Positions 1 through 9,204 of a stretch of DNA of 64,000 nucleotides are shown piece after piece. This DNA comes from Parvularculaceae bacterium (GTDB taxonomy: Bacteria; Pseudomonadota; Alphaproteobacteria; Caulobacterales; Parvularculaceae). The notes below the pieces were generated by a model, which was given only the letters and a program-made list of their open reading frames with translations, ran no database searches and was not told the origin of the DNA. Position numbers and translations under genes: made by a program. Positions within the stretch are counted from its first letter, which is position 1. Each line of letters opens with the position of its first letter. The stretch lies in NCBI GenBank assembly GCA_028280115.1, contig JANQMJ010000024.1:62001-126000 (forward strand), in the 5' to 3' direction.

Positions 1-63
1 ATACCCGCAGCCGGGACCGGTTAGATAGCCGATTTCCGGCGGCGCGCAAGAGGCGGCGCGAGG

Positions 64-1221
64 CTAAAGCGTCCGGGCGATCAACAGCTTCATGATCTCA
101 TTCGTGCCGCCGTAAATGCGCTGAACGCGGGCGTCGGCGAACATGCGGCTGATCGGATATTCGTCCATATAGCCGTAACCGCCGAAAAGCTGCAGGCACT
201 CGTCGATGATTTCCCCTTCAAGATCGGTGAGCAGCAATTTCGACATGGAGGCGGTCGCCGCGTCGAGCCGGCCGGCGATGAGTTCGCCCGTGCAATAGTC
301 GACAAAGACCCGCGCCATGGTCGCTTTCGCCTTGCATTCGGCGAGTTTGAACTGGGTATTCTGGAACGCAATGATCGGCTTGCCGAAGGCCTGGCGTTCC
401 TTGACATAGTCGATGGTCAGGTCCAGCGCGCGTTCGATCGCGGCGATGGAAAGCACGGCGATCTGCTGGCGCTCCTGAGGCAATTGCTGCATCAGTTGGA
501 AAAAGCCCTGCCCCTCTTCCGTACCGAGAAGATTTTCGGTGGGGATTTTCACCTCGTTGAAGAACAGTTCAGACGTATCCTGGGCCTTGTTGCCGAGCTT
601 CTTAAGATTGCGCCCCCGCTCGAAGCCGTCGGCGCCGTCAGTTTCGACGACCATGAGCGACACGCCCTTCGCGCCCTCTTTCGGATCGGTCTTGGCGACG
701 ACGATGACGAGATTGGCGCTCTGGCCGTTGGTGATGAACGTCTTCTGCCCGTTCAGGACATATTGATTGCCGTCCTTGAGCGCGGTGGTCTTCACCGCCT
801 GGAGATCGGAGCCCGTGCCCGGCTCGGTCATGGCGATGGCGCCGATCAGTTCGCCTGTCGCCATTTTCGGCAGCCAGCGTTTTTTCTGCTCATGGGTGCC
901 GTAGTGAAGAATATAGGGCGCGACGATGCAGTTATGCAGCGCGGCGCCAAACCCTTCGACGCCGGCTTTGACCTGTTGCTCGCAGAAGATCTGTTCATGG
1001 GCGAAGGCGCCGCCGGCCCCGCCATATTCCTCCGGCATCGACATGCACAACAGCCCCGCCGCGCCGGCCTTTTCCCAGGCCCAGCGGTCGACCGCGCCCT
1101 GGGCGCGCCATTTTTCGACATGGGGAGCGAGTTCGCGGGAGAAGAACTTGAAAACCTCTCCTTCGAAAAGCTCAAGATCGTCGGTTTTCCAAGACGGTTT
1201 GGCGGTCGTTACAGCAGGCAT
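64..1221 (-). CDS. Acyl-CoA dehydrogenase, long-chain type
   Basis: A 385-residue flavoprotein that would oxidise acyl-CoA to trans-2-enoyl-CoA using FAD in the cytoplasm, passing electrons to ETF. The full acyl-CoA dehydrogenase fold is visible: N-terminal helical domain, the MTEPGTGSDL signature near residue 131, and the C-terminal IYGGTNEIMKLLIAR segment. The C-terminal position that holds the catalytic Glu in medium-chain enzymes is Gly here (YGGT), as in long-chain and isovaleryl types; the likely base is then Glu250 in LPQER. Length is normal. The next gene on the same strand is a FadL-type porin, which fits fatty-acid use. Substrate chain length is inferred only from the motif pattern. 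Confidence 0.93.
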   Translation of the reverse strand: MPAVTTAKPSWKTDDLELFEGEVFKFFSRELAPHVEKWRAQGAVDRWAWEKAGAAGLLCMSMPEEYGGAGGAFAHEQIFCEQQVKAGVEGFGAALHNCIVAPYILHYGTHEQKKRWLPKMATGELIGAIAMTEPGTGSDLQAVKTTALKDGNQYVLNGQKTFITNGQSANLVIVVAKTDPKEGAKGVSLMVVETDGADGFERGRNLKKLGNKAQDTSELFFNEVKIPTENLLGTEEGQGFFQLMQQLPQERQQIAVLSIAAIERALDLTIDYVKERQAFGKPIIAFQNTQFKLAECKAKATMARVFVDYCTGELIAGRLDAATASMSKLLLTDLEGEIIDECLQLFGGYGYMDEYPISRMFADARVQRIYGGTNEIMKLLIARTL

Positions 1222-1306
1222 GGCGGCCGATTCCGAAGTTGCGCCCGCTCAAAATGAAGCCCCGCGCGAGGACTGGCAACACGCTTTGGCAGTCAAACCA
1301 GGTTTT

Positions 1307-2647
1307 TTAAAAGCGCCAGTCGAGACCTGCGGAAAGCAGCACCGTGCTGATTTCAAGATCGGCTTCCAGCGATCCGCGGAAGACGTTTTCCGGCAATGTT
1401 CCGGGCTGATCGATCGAGCTGTCGTCGAACATCAGATAGGCGCCGCCGAGATGAAGCGTCGCTTTCTCGCCAAGTTCGGTTGAAAAGCCCGCCGTAAGCC
1501 AGACGCGATCGCCGTCGGGAATACGCGTGGAGGCGAATGTAGGATCGACCGGGGTTTTTTCGAACATGACGCCGACGCGCGCCGTGCTTTCCGAGGATAC
1601 GTGATATTCCGCGCCTACCGACCAGGTCCACGCGTCGCGCCAGTTTTGCGTCACCACTTCGGGCGGCTGCGCAGGATTGTCGAAATCGGCGCGGATTTCT
1701 TCGAACGTGCTCCACCGCATCACCGTCGCCGACGCGAGCAGGGTGAGATCGGGAGAAACGTCGGCCGCAACGCCGACCTGCACCGCAGACGGTGTCGTCA
1801 ATTCGCCGACAAAACCGGTGTCCTGCAACAGGCCGATCGAGTTCAGCGCCTGCCCCGCCATCGAGCCGGTAACGTCGAACGTCGCATCGCCGTCGAATTC
1901 ATGCTTGATTTTCGAGGTGAAGCTCGCGCCGAGGCGGACATGTTCCGACAGCTCGCCCTGCAGTCCGAAGACAAAGCCAAATCCGATGTCGCCGTCGTCG
2001 AGCTTAGAAAAAGCGTCGTCCGTTCCGGGCGTAAATCCGTCGATGTCCAGCGCGGTTGCAATGCCGGCCGCGTCAACCGCGCTTTCAATCGACACATCGA
2101 AATACTGAATGCGCGGCCCCGCGGCGATCGACCAGTTATCGTCCAATTCAACGCCAATGATGGGGGTGAGCGAAATGGCGACGACTTTCGAATCCACGCC
2201 ATGATAGCGGGGGATCGAATCCTCGTCGTACCGTGATCCGAAGCCGAACGGGATGTTGATCGCCGCGCCGACGAACAAATTATCGCCGATCGGCGCCGAA
2301 AAGCCGCTGTGAATGGTGATCGCGTCCGGCACGATGTTGTCGCCGCTCGAGTCGCCTTGGATCGGAACCGAGCCGAGCAGCGTCCCGCTGGCGGAATCGT
2401 AACTCGAACTGATCAGACCCGCGGTCAATGTAAAGGAGCTTTCAAGACCGTCGACGCCGACGATGGATGCGGGGTTGTAATAGGCCGCGCCGGGCGAGGC
2501 GAATCTCGCCTGCGCGCCCGCCAGCGCGGCGCCGAGGTTTTCAGAATCCTGCGATTGCAGACTGAAACCGGCGGCGAATGCCGGCGAAGAACAAACTGCA
2601 ACACCGCAAAAGAGTGGAACGACCCTCAAAGGAAAACCCCCGTCCAA
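1307..2647 (-). CDS. OmpP1/FadL-family outer-membrane transporter
   Basis: A 446-residue outer-membrane beta-barrel of the FadL family, expected to pass long-chain fatty acids or other hydrophobic compounds across the outer membrane. A signal peptide ending near SSPAFA is followed by the family's N-terminal hatch sequence (AGFSLQSQDSENLGAA) and the AAYYNPAS motif. The protein ends in an aromatic residue (LDWRF), as barrel proteins do. The first codon is TTG; a second TTG six codons in (position 2629) sits behind a G-rich stretch and is an equally good start. It lies upstream of the acyl-CoA dehydrogenase on the same strand. Confidence 0.9.
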   Translation of the reverse strand: MDGGFPLRVVPLFCGVAVCSSPAFAAGFSLQSQDSENLGAALAGAQARFASPGAAYYNPASIVGVDGLESSFTLTAGLISSSYDSASGTLLGSVPIQGDSSGDNIVPDAITIHSGFSAPIGDNLFVGAAINIPFGFGSRYDEDSIPRYHGVDSKVVAISLTPIIGVELDDNWSIAAGPRIQYFDVSIESAVDAAGIATALDIDGFTPGTDDAFSKLDDGDIGFGFVFGLQGELSEHVRLGASFTSKIKHEFDGDATFDVTGSMAGQALNSIGLLQDTGFVGELTTPSAVQVGVAADVSPDLTLLASATVMRWSTFEEIRADFDNPAQPPEVVTQNWRDAWTWSVGAEYHVSSESTARVGVMFEKTPVDPTFASTRIPDGDRVWLTAGFSTELGEKATLHLGGAYLMFDDSSIDQPGTLPENVFRGSLEADLEISTVLLSAGLDWRF

Positions 2648-2774
2648 ACGCGAATGACCGCGCTGATTCGTTGTTTCCGGCGTAACTTCGACTCACCGCT
2701 GTGATAATATTACGGTGCTTCGGTCAAGCGCCGCTAGCCCTTGGGTGAGGTGAAAGGGCTAAGAAAAAATTAAT

Positions 2775-3638
2775 CTAATCAATGTCGGTGAGGCGCCGAA
2801 TCAGACTCGACGTGTCCCAGCGTCCGCCGCCCATGGCCTGAAGGTCAGCATAAAACTGATCGACCAGCGCAGCGATCGGAAGACGCGCGCCGTTCGCGCG
2901 GGCTTCGTCCAAAGCGATTCGCAGATCTTTGCGCATCCAGTCGACGGCGAAGCCGAATTCGAACTCGTCCTGGGCCATGGTCTTGGCGCGATTGTCCATC
3001 TGCCAACTCTGGGCCGCGCCGCCGGAAATCGCCTCGAGCACCTTGTCGATATCAAGCCCCGCCTTGACGGCGAAGTGAACGCCTTCGGAAAGACCCTGAA
3101 CGATCCCGGCGATGCACAGCTGATTGACCGCCTTGCAAAGCTGACCGGCGCCCGCCGGCCCGATATGCACGATCCGCGCGCCGTAACTTTCCATCGCCGG
3201 CCGGGCCACTTCCACATGCGCGCCGTCGCCGCCGCACATGATCGACAGCGCGCCGTTTTCCGCGCCCGCCTGACCGCCGGAGACCGGCGCGTCGACAAAA
3301 CCGACGCCGAGTTCGGCCAGGTCGTCGTGAAGACGCCGCGCCAGCGCCGGCGAGGCCGTGGTGTGATCGACAATAATGGCGCCCTGTGAAAACCCGCCCG
3401 CGGCGTTTTCAATCACCGACGTCACATCCGGATCGTCGCCAAGACATAAAAAGACCAGATCGGCGTCTTTGACAGCATCAGCCGGGTCCTGGGCCGCTGC
3501 GCCGCCATGGCGTTTGGCCCAGGCGTCCGCTTTTTCGCGCGTGCGATTGTAAACCGTGACGGCAAAGCCGTTGCTTGCAAGATGACCGGCCATTGGCGCG
3601 CCCATCACCCCGAGACCGAGAAACGCGGTTTTTTTCAT
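2775..3638 (-). CDS. NAD(P)-dependent oxidoreductase, 3-hydroxyisobutyrate dehydrogenase family
   Basis: A 287-residue beta-hydroxyacid dehydrogenase. The Rossmann motif GLGVMGAPMAGHL opens the protein. The substrate-binding segment DAPVSGGQAGAENG lies near residue 120, and the catalytic lysine is in the GQLCKAVNQ stretch. Members reduce or oxidise small beta-hydroxyacids or semialdehydes with NAD(P). An open frame extends 44 codons upstream, but the Rossmann strand begins right after the ATG at 3638, which overlaps the stop of the flavin reductase by 4 nt. The two genes are therefore translationally coupled. Exact substrate is unknown. Confidence 0.9.
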   Translation of the reverse strand: MKKTAFLGLGVMGAPMAGHLASNGFAVTVYNRTREKADAWAKRHGGAAAQDPADAVKDADLVFLCLGDDPDVTSVIENAAGGFSQGAIIVDHTTASPALARRLHDDLAELGVGFVDAPVSGGQAGAENGALSIMCGGDGAHVEVARPAMESYGARIVHIGPAGAGQLCKAVNQLCIAGIVQGLSEGVHFAVKAGLDIDKVLEAISGGAAQSWQMDNRAKTMAQDEFEFGFAVDWMRKDLRIALDEARANGARLPIAALVDQFYADLQAMGGGRWDTSSLIRRLTDID

Positions 3639-4114
3639 GGCGCTTTCAAATCCGTCCTGTAACGGCTTGCAAAATATATCAGCGGCGCGCCAGGCGCGCT
3701 GTCGAACCGCGCCACTTCGCCGACGAGAATAACATGATCGCCGGCCTTGTGTCGGGCCTGAACACGGCAATCAAATCCGGCGAGACGTTGTTTCAGCAAT
3801 GGCGCGCCGGTTTCCCAAATCTCAATTTCATCATCTGCAAGGGGCGCATGCTGGCGCGCAGCGAAGCGTTCCGCCGCCGCCTGCTGATCGGCCTTCAAGA
3901 CGCTCACGCTATAGCTGTCGGCCGCCATGAACGCGGCGTAGGACGGCGCTCTGGTTTCTATGCACCACAATAACAGCGCCGGCTTGAGCGCAACCGAAGC
4001 AAAGGAATTAATGGTAATCGCCGCATAGCCGTCGCCCGCGGCGCAGCCGGCCACGGCGACGCCGGTCGCAAACCGGCCGAAAGCATCCTTTAAGGGCCTG
4101 AATTCGTCGCTCAT
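3635..4114 (-). CDS. Flavin reductase domain protein
   Basis: A 159-residue flavin-reductase-like protein of the short NAD(P)H:FMN reductase type that supplies reduced flavin to partner monooxygenases. It has the FATGVAVAGC start of the domain, the ITINSFASVALKPALLLWCI flavin-binding stretch near residues 33-52, and a DHVILVGEV motif near the end. It is the first gene of a two-gene unit with the 3-hydroxyisobutyrate-dehydrogenase-like enzyme. No oxygenase partner lies next to it, so its physiological partner cannot be named. Confidence 0.88.
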   Translation of the reverse strand: MSDEFRPLKDAFGRFATGVAVAGCAAGDGYAAITINSFASVALKPALLLWCIETRAPSYAAFMAADSYSVSVLKADQQAAAERFAARQHAPLADDEIEIWETGAPLLKQRLAGFDCRVQARHKAGDHVILVGEVARFDSAPGAPLIYFASRYRTDLKAP

Positions 4115-4284
4115 GGGGGTTTTCTTTAACTTTGGAACCGTTTCGATAACGTATTGAAAATCTTGACCCTTGTGCGGGTACCATCAATCCGGGAAAATAA
4201 AAAGCGCTTGGCGCCCCTGGCCGGTTTCCGGCGGCGCTGGGATGCGTTCGTGATAAGGGCGGGTTCGCGTCAGGTTTAGCCGTC

Positions 4285-6219
4285 ATGGAAACACTCACTG
4301 AAGCGCCCTGGCAGATGTGGGCGACGCTGGCGGTCATCGGCGGCGCCGTGATCTTCTATACGCTCGACCGGTTCTCCCTGGAGCTGGTTTCGGCGGCGAC
4401 CATTGTCGCGCTGCTGACGCTGTTTCTCGCCGCGCCGTTGGAGCGGCGCGCGGTCGAGGACGGCTGCGAGGATAAAGCGCCCGTCGTCCAACTGATCGAC
4501 GCCGGTCAAACCGCCGAAGAATGGTGCGATCAGAACGTTTTGGGCGTCGACACGCTGCTTTCCGGATTCGCCAGTCCGGCGCTGTTCGCCATTCTCGGCT
4601 TGCTTATTATCGGTCAGGGCATGTTCCAGTCCGGCGCGCTCGAACACCCGACCGAACATCTCCTGCGCGCCTTCGATAAATGGCCGCTGCTCGTCACGGC
4701 GGCGATTTTCCTGTTTATCATGATCGTCAGCGCGTTTTTGAACAATACGCCGGTGGTCGTGATGTTCATTCCCATCATGGCCGCGCTCGCGCAACAAAGC
4801 AAAATCCCCGTCGCGCGATTCATGATGCCGCTTTCCTATCTTTCGATCTTCGGCGGCATGACGACGCTGATCGGATCGTCGACCAACCTGCTTGCGGCGC
4901 AATCCTACAGCGCGACCTCCGGCGGCGAGATCGGCTTTTTCGAGCTGACGCCCATGGGGCTGATCCTCGCTGGCGTCGGCATGGCCTACATGGCGACCGC
5001 CGGCCGATGGCTCATGCCGATCCGGGAAAACCCCAATCAACGGGCGATGACCGAACGCGAAGGCAAGCATTTCATCGCGCAGATCGAAATCACCCGCGGC
5101 CATCCGCTGATCGGCAAGCGACCGGTCGCCGGGCTTTTCGTCGACCTGCCCGACATCACCGTGCGCATGGTGCAACGCCGGGAAAAGGCCATCCTGCCGC
5201 CGTTTGACGACTTCGCCTTTCGCACCGGCGACGTCGTGATCGTCGCGGCGACAAGGAGCGCGTTAACCAGTCTTTTGAAATCAAACCCGGACATGCTCGA
5301 AGGCCTGATGGCGGAAACCTCGATCGCCGATGAAGAGGACGGCTCGGTCCAGCGCTCGACCCAGCTCACCCTGGTCGAAGCGATTGTCGCGCCGGGCTCG
5401 CGGCTGATCGGCCGTTCAATTCAGCAAATCGGCTTTCACGCCCAGACCGACTGCGTCATTCTCGGCATCGAGCGGCGCAGCCGAATGATCCGGACACAGA
5501 TGAATACGATCCGGCTTGAGGCCGGCGACGTCCTGTTGATCCTCGGCGACATCAACAATATCCGCAACCTGCGCTCGGACCGCGACATATTGCTGCTTGA
5601 ATGGTCCATGCAGGGCCTGCCCGACCCGCGCAACGCCCGCATGGCCGCGTTCATCTTCGCCAGCGTCGTCGCCGCAACCGCCTCTGGCCTGGCGCCGATC
5701 GCCATCGCGGCGATCGCCGGCGCGACGGCCATGGTGGCGACGGGCTGCCTCAATGTGCGCCAGGCCGCCCGCGCCGTCGATCGCCGGGTTTATCTTCTGA
5801 TCGGCGCATCGCTCGCCATGGGCGTGGCGCTGGAGCGCACCCAGGGCGCGGCGCTGATCGGCGACGGATTGGCGCAGACCGCAGGCGCCTTGGGGCCGGC
5901 GGCGCTGATATCGGCGTTTTTCATCATCTGCGCGGCCCTCACCAACGTGCTTTCCAACAACGCCACCGCGGTGTTGTTCACGCCGATCGCGGTCAGCGCC
6001 GCGCGCCAGCTCGGCATCGACGAGCATATTCTCGTGCTGACCGTCATATTCGGGTCGAACTGCTCCTTTGCAACGCCGGTCGCCTATCAGACCAACCTCT
6101 TGGTCATGACGCCCGGTCATTACAAATACCGGGACTTCATGGTCGTCGGCGGACCGCTGATCATCCTCCTGTGGCTCGTCTATACGGTGGTCGCCCCCTA
6201 TTATTTCAACCTTAATTGA
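4285..6219 (+). CDS. SLC13-family permease with two TrkA-C domains
   Basis: A 644-residue inner-membrane transporter. The N- and C-terminal halves carry hydrophobic helices typical of the CitM/SLC13 ion-transporter fold, including the paired motifs NNTPVVVMF (near residue 153) and NNATAVLFTP (near residue 557). The middle, about residues 250-440, is a soluble region with two RCK/TrkA-C-like repeats. Such proteins move anions such as sulfate or dicarboxylates with sodium or protons; the substrate cannot be set from sequence. It is divergent from the flavin reductase, sharing a 170 bp intergenic promoter region. Confidence 0.9.
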   Translation: METLTEAPWQMWATLAVIGGAVIFYTLDRFSLELVSAATIVALLTLFLAAPLERRAVEDGCEDKAPVVQLIDAGQTAEEWCDQNVLGVDTLLSGFASPALFAILGLLIIGQGMFQSGALEHPTEHLLRAFDKWPLLVTAAIFLFIMIVSAFLNNTPVVVMFIPIMAALAQQSKIPVARFMMPLSYLSIFGGMTTLIGSSTNLLAAQSYSATSGGEIGFFELTPMGLILAGVGMAYMATAGRWLMPIRENPNQRAMTEREGKHFIAQIEITRGHPLIGKRPVAGLFVDLPDITVRMVQRREKAILPPFDDFAFRTGDVVIVAATRSALTSLLKSNPDMLEGLMAETSIADEEDGSVQRSTQLTLVEAIVAPGSRLIGRSIQQIGFHAQTDCVILGIERRSRMIRTQMNTIRLEAGDVLLILGDINNIRNLRSDRDILLLEWSMQGLPDPRNARMAAFIFASVVAATASGLAPIAIAAIAGATAMVATGCLNVRQAARAVDRRVYLLIGASLAMGVALERTQGAALIGDGLAQTAGALGPAALISAFFIICAALTNVLSNNATAVLFTPIAVSAARQLGIDEHILVLTVIFGSNCSFATPVAYQTNLLVMTPGHYKYRDFMVVGGPLIILLWLVYTVVAPYYFNLN

Positions 6220-6289
6220 CAGCTTAGAAGAACGGATTCATTGCGGTTGTGATAATCGCCCGCTAAGGTTTTTCCGTTAGGACGGCGTT

Positions 6290-7048
6290 ATGAGTAACGA
6301 AGAATTCGCAAGGCGGTTCGGGCTTGACGGCGGCGAGTTTTATGTAACATCGCCTGCGCCCTGCCCCTATCTTGCGGGCAAGCATGAACGCAAGATCTTC
6401 GCCTATCTTAACGGGTCGGCGGCGTCTTCGACCAACGCCCTGTTAACGCGCCGCGGGTTTCGCCGCTCCCAGAACATCATCTATCTGCCGGCCTGCGAAG
6501 CGTGCGCCGCCTGCGTGCCGGTGCGCATTGTCGTCGACGATTTCAACCTCTCAAGATCACGCAAGCGGCTTTTGACCCGCAACGCCGATCTTTATCGCCG
6601 CATCAAGGGACCGCGCGCCACAGGCGAACAGTTCTCCATCCTGCGCGCCTATCTCGACGCCCGCCATGATGACGGCGGCATGGCGGATATGACCGTGCTC
6701 GACTACGCCTCGATGATCGAAGAGACCGCGGTCGACACGATGATCGCGGAATACCGCCTGCGCGATCCGAAAACCGGCGAGGATTCGCTGATCGCCGCCT
6801 CGCTGACCGATCGACTGACCGACGGTCTTTCCATGGTGTATAGCTTTTTCGAACCGGACGCGGCCGCGCGCAGTCTCGGCCGCTTCATGATTCTCGATCA
6901 CGTCTCCCTCGCCAAAGAACTGGGCGTGCCTTACGTCTATCTCGGCTACTGGGTCGAGGGCTCGCCCAAGATGGACTACAAGACCCAGTTCCAGCCACTC
7001 GAACGCCTGACCGCGACCGGCTGGGTGCGCATGGACCGGCAGACCTAA
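6290..7048 (+). CDS. bpt: Aspartate/glutamate leucyltransferase Bpt (arginyltransferase family)
   Basis: A 252-residue aminoacyl-tRNA-protein transferase of the N-end rule pathway, which adds Leu (Bpt type) to N-terminal Asp or Glu so that ClpAPS degrades the protein. The N-terminal ATE domain shows SPAPCPYL and the cysteine cluster CEACAACVPVRI near residue 65. The C-terminal GNAT-like domain includes YLGYWVEGSPKMDYK and ends in the usual tail. Length matches the bacterial family. It stands alone between the permease and the TRAP operon. Confidence 0.93.
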   Translation: MSNEEFARRFGLDGGEFYVTSPAPCPYLAGKHERKIFAYLNGSAASSTNALLTRRGFRRSQNIIYLPACEACAACVPVRIVVDDFNLSRSRKRLLTRNADLYRRIKGPRATGEQFSILRAYLDARHDDGGMADMTVLDYASMIEETAVDTMIAEYRLRDPKTGEDSLIAASLTDRLTDGLSMVYSFFEPDAAARSLGRFMILDHVSLAKELGVPYVYLGYWVEGSPKMDYKTQFQPLERLTATGWVRMDRQT

Positions 7049-7152
7049 CCCCGCCTTCGCGTTTTCTCGGCGCGCCGTATTTGGCGGGCCGTACAAAAGG
7101 CGATATGACCGCGCCTAACAACACGCAATGCGCAAAGGCGCGGGAAACGCTC

Positions 7153-8265
7153 ATGCACAGACGAAAATTCCTCGGCGGCGGCGCCGTGGGCGCGGCCGGA
7201 CTGGCGGCGGGATGCGACTGCGGCGTGCCGGCCGGGCTCGAAAGCGTCGGATCGGATCTGCAATCGCGCGAACTGAAAATGGTCACGACCTGGCCCAAGG
7301 ACTTTCCCGGGCTCGGCATGATGGCCGAACGCACCGCCCGGTTCATCACCGAAATGTCCGGCGGCGCCATGCGGGTGCAGCTCTTCGCCGCCGGCGAACT
7401 GGTGCCCGCTTTTGAGAGTTTCGACGCCGTTTCCAACGGCGCAGCGGACATTTATCACGGTGCGGAATATTACTGGGTCGGCAAATCGCCCGCTTTTGCG
7501 TTTTTCACCGCCGTGCCCTTCGGCATGACGGCGCAGGAAATCATGGCGTGGACCGAATTCGGCGGCGGTCAGGAACTGTGGGACGAGCTGTCGGGGCGGT
7601 TCAACATCAAGCCGTTCGTCGCCGGCAATTCCGGCCATCAACTCGCAGGCTGGTTCAAGCGCGAGATCAATTCGCTCGAAGATATGCGCGGCATGAAATT
7701 TCGCATGCCCGGCCTGGGCGGCGAAGTCCTGCGCCGCATCGGCGTCTCCGCCGTGGCGCTGCCGGGCGGCGAGATCTATCAGGCGCTGCAGTCCGGCGCC
7801 ATCGACGGCACGGAATGGGTCGGCCCGTGGAACGACCTCGCCTTCGGTTTCTACCGCGAAGCGAAATATTATTACTGGCCGGGATTTCACGAACCGGGCG
7901 CGCAGTTGGGCGCCGGCGTCAATCTCGATCTATGGAATTCGCTGACGCTGCAGGAACAATCGATCGTCCGGGGCGCCTGTCAGCGCGCCAATCATCTCGG
8001 GCTTGCCGAATTCATTCACCACAACGCCATCGCGCTCGACCAGCTGATCAACGAACACGGGGTCGAATTGCGCCGGCTGCCCGACGAAGTCATGGAAGCG
8101 CTGGCGCGGGAATCGAAAAACGTGCTTGAGGAGACCGCCGCGACCGACGACATCTCGCGCCGGGTGTTCGAAAGCTACAAAGCCTCGCTGAACCGATCCA
8201 TGGCGTGGAGCCGCATCTCCGACGAAGCCTATATGCGCGCCCGGCGCGACCTGTTTTCGCTGTGA
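7153..8265 (+). CDS. TRAP transporter substrate-binding protein (DctP/TakP type)
   Basis: A 370-residue periplasmic solute receptor for a tripartite ATP-independent transporter. The chosen ATG gives a twin-arginine-like start (MHRRKFLGGG) followed by a lipobox (GLAAGC), so the protein is probably a membrane-anchored lipoprotein; an in-frame start 24 codons upstream would bury this signal. The mature part has the DctP motifs, including WYHGAEYYW-like ligand-pocket residues and the GMKFRMPG stretch. The family's alpha-keto-acid receptors (TakP) are the closest type I can suggest. The two permease subunits follow. Confidence 0.92.
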   Translation: MHRRKFLGGGAVGAAGLAAGCDCGVPAGLESVGSDLQSRELKMVTTWPKDFPGLGMMAERTARFITEMSGGAMRVQLFAAGELVPAFESFDAVSNGAADIYHGAEYYWVGKSPAFAFFTAVPFGMTAQEIMAWTEFGGGQELWDELSGRFNIKPFVAGNSGHQLAGWFKREINSLEDMRGMKFRMPGLGGEVLRRIGVSAVALPGGEIYQALQSGAIDGTEWVGPWNDLAFGFYREAKYYYWPGFHEPGAQLGAGVNLDLWNSLTLQEQSIVRGACQRANHLGLAEFIHHNAIALDQLINEHGVELRRLPDEVMEALARESKNVLEETAATDDISRRVFESYKASLNRSMAWSRISDEAYMRARRDLFSL

Positions 8266-8287
8266 TGGGGGCGTCGCAAATATCACC

Positions 8288-8407
8288 GTCATCCCGGATG
8301 CAATGCGGCATCTTCGATGACGCATTGCTGATCCGGGATCGCTCTCGAACAAAACCGATCCCGTGTCTGCGCAGCATCGCTCCGCGCTGCAGCGCGCACG
8401 GGATGAC
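8288..8407. repeat. Two-hairpin palindromic repeat, copy 1 (family A)
   Basis: A 120 bp element bounded by the inverted ends GTCATCCCG and CGGGATGAC. The left half folds as one hairpin (arms ATCCCGGAT and ATCCGGGAT with inner arms GCAATGCG/CGCATTGC). The right half folds as a second hairpin (arms GATCCCGTG and CACGGGAT). It sits between the TRAP receptor and the small permease. Copies with the same outer stems but different inner stems occur at 21469 and 25725. Confidence 0.85.
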
Positions 8408-8424
8408 GAATATTGCAAACTGAA

Positions 8425-9204
8425 ATGCTGACCCCTATCGGCGACATGTTGAACTGGTTTGCGGCGGGGATCGTCTTTCCGCTTATGGCGCTGCCCCTGG
8501 CGGTCATCGTTGCCGGCGGGCGGACAGCCTCGACGCTTGCATGGCTTGTCATCGCGGTCGGTATCGCCGGGGGCGGCGTCTTGTTCGCCCAGCTTGCGCC
8601 GATCCTGAACCTCGCGCCGGCGCTGCGCCAAAGCGTCGTTTTTGCCGTCATGCTGGCGGTCCTGTTCGGCGCGATTTTCGCCGCCGGCGGCGCATCGCGC
8701 GTTACGACATTGCTGTTGCCGCCGCTTTCGGCGATCACCCGCACCGTCGGCCGGACCGTCATGTGGCTGCTGCTCGCCATGGCGCTGGTGCAGTTTTCGG
8801 TCGTCCTGTTGCGATATGTATTCGGCGTCAATTTCATCTTCATGCAGGAATCAGTCACCTACATGCACGGCGCGGTGTTTCTCCTCGCCGCCGGGTATGC
8901 GCTCTTGACCGACGATCATGTGCGCGTCGACATCTTTTATCGCGAAGCGCCGGCGCGCAGAAAAGCGCTGATCAATTTTCTCGGCACCTATGTCTTCCTG
9001 TTCCCGATCTGCCTCCTGCTTTTATGGACCGCATCGCCCTATGTGGCGAACTCCTGGTCGGTGGCCGAAGGATCGACGGAGACCTCGGGCATCCAGGCGG
9101 TCTTCATCCTTAAATCCTTCATTCCCGCCTTCGCGATCCTGCTCGCCATGGGCGGGTTCGTCATCGCCGCGCGCGCCGGCGAGATCTTGCGCGAGCGCGC
9201 CTGA
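8425..9204 (+). CDS. TRAP transporter small permease (DctQ type)
   Basis: A 259-residue inner-membrane subunit of the TRAP transporter. The conserved DctQ region (about residues 115-255) has four helices and the VLLRYVFGVNFIFMQE motif. The first 100 residues add about three extra membrane segments, as in the larger TakQ-type small permeases. The ATG at 8425 is preferred over a TTG four codons upstream that touches the end of the repeat. Its stop overlaps the ATG of the large permease (TGATG), so the two permeases are coupled in translation. Confidence 0.9.
   Translation: MLTPIGDMLNWFAAGIVFPLMALPLAVIVAGGRTASTLAWLVIAVGIAGGGVLFAQLAPILNLAPALRQSVVFAVMLAVLFGAIFAAGGASRVTTLLLPPLSAITRTVGRTVMWLLLAMALVQFSVVLLRYVFGVNFIFMQESVTYMHGAVFLLAAGYALLTDDHVRVDIFYREAPARRKALINFLGTYVFLFPICLLLLWTASPYVANSWSVAEGSTETSGIQAVFILKSFIPAFAILLAMGGFVIAARAGEILRERA

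Noticed and set aside
8289..8858. A 189-codon minus-strand frame covering repeat copy 1
   Set aside because: It runs through the palindromic repeat and antisense to the TRAP small permease, with no recognisable domain.
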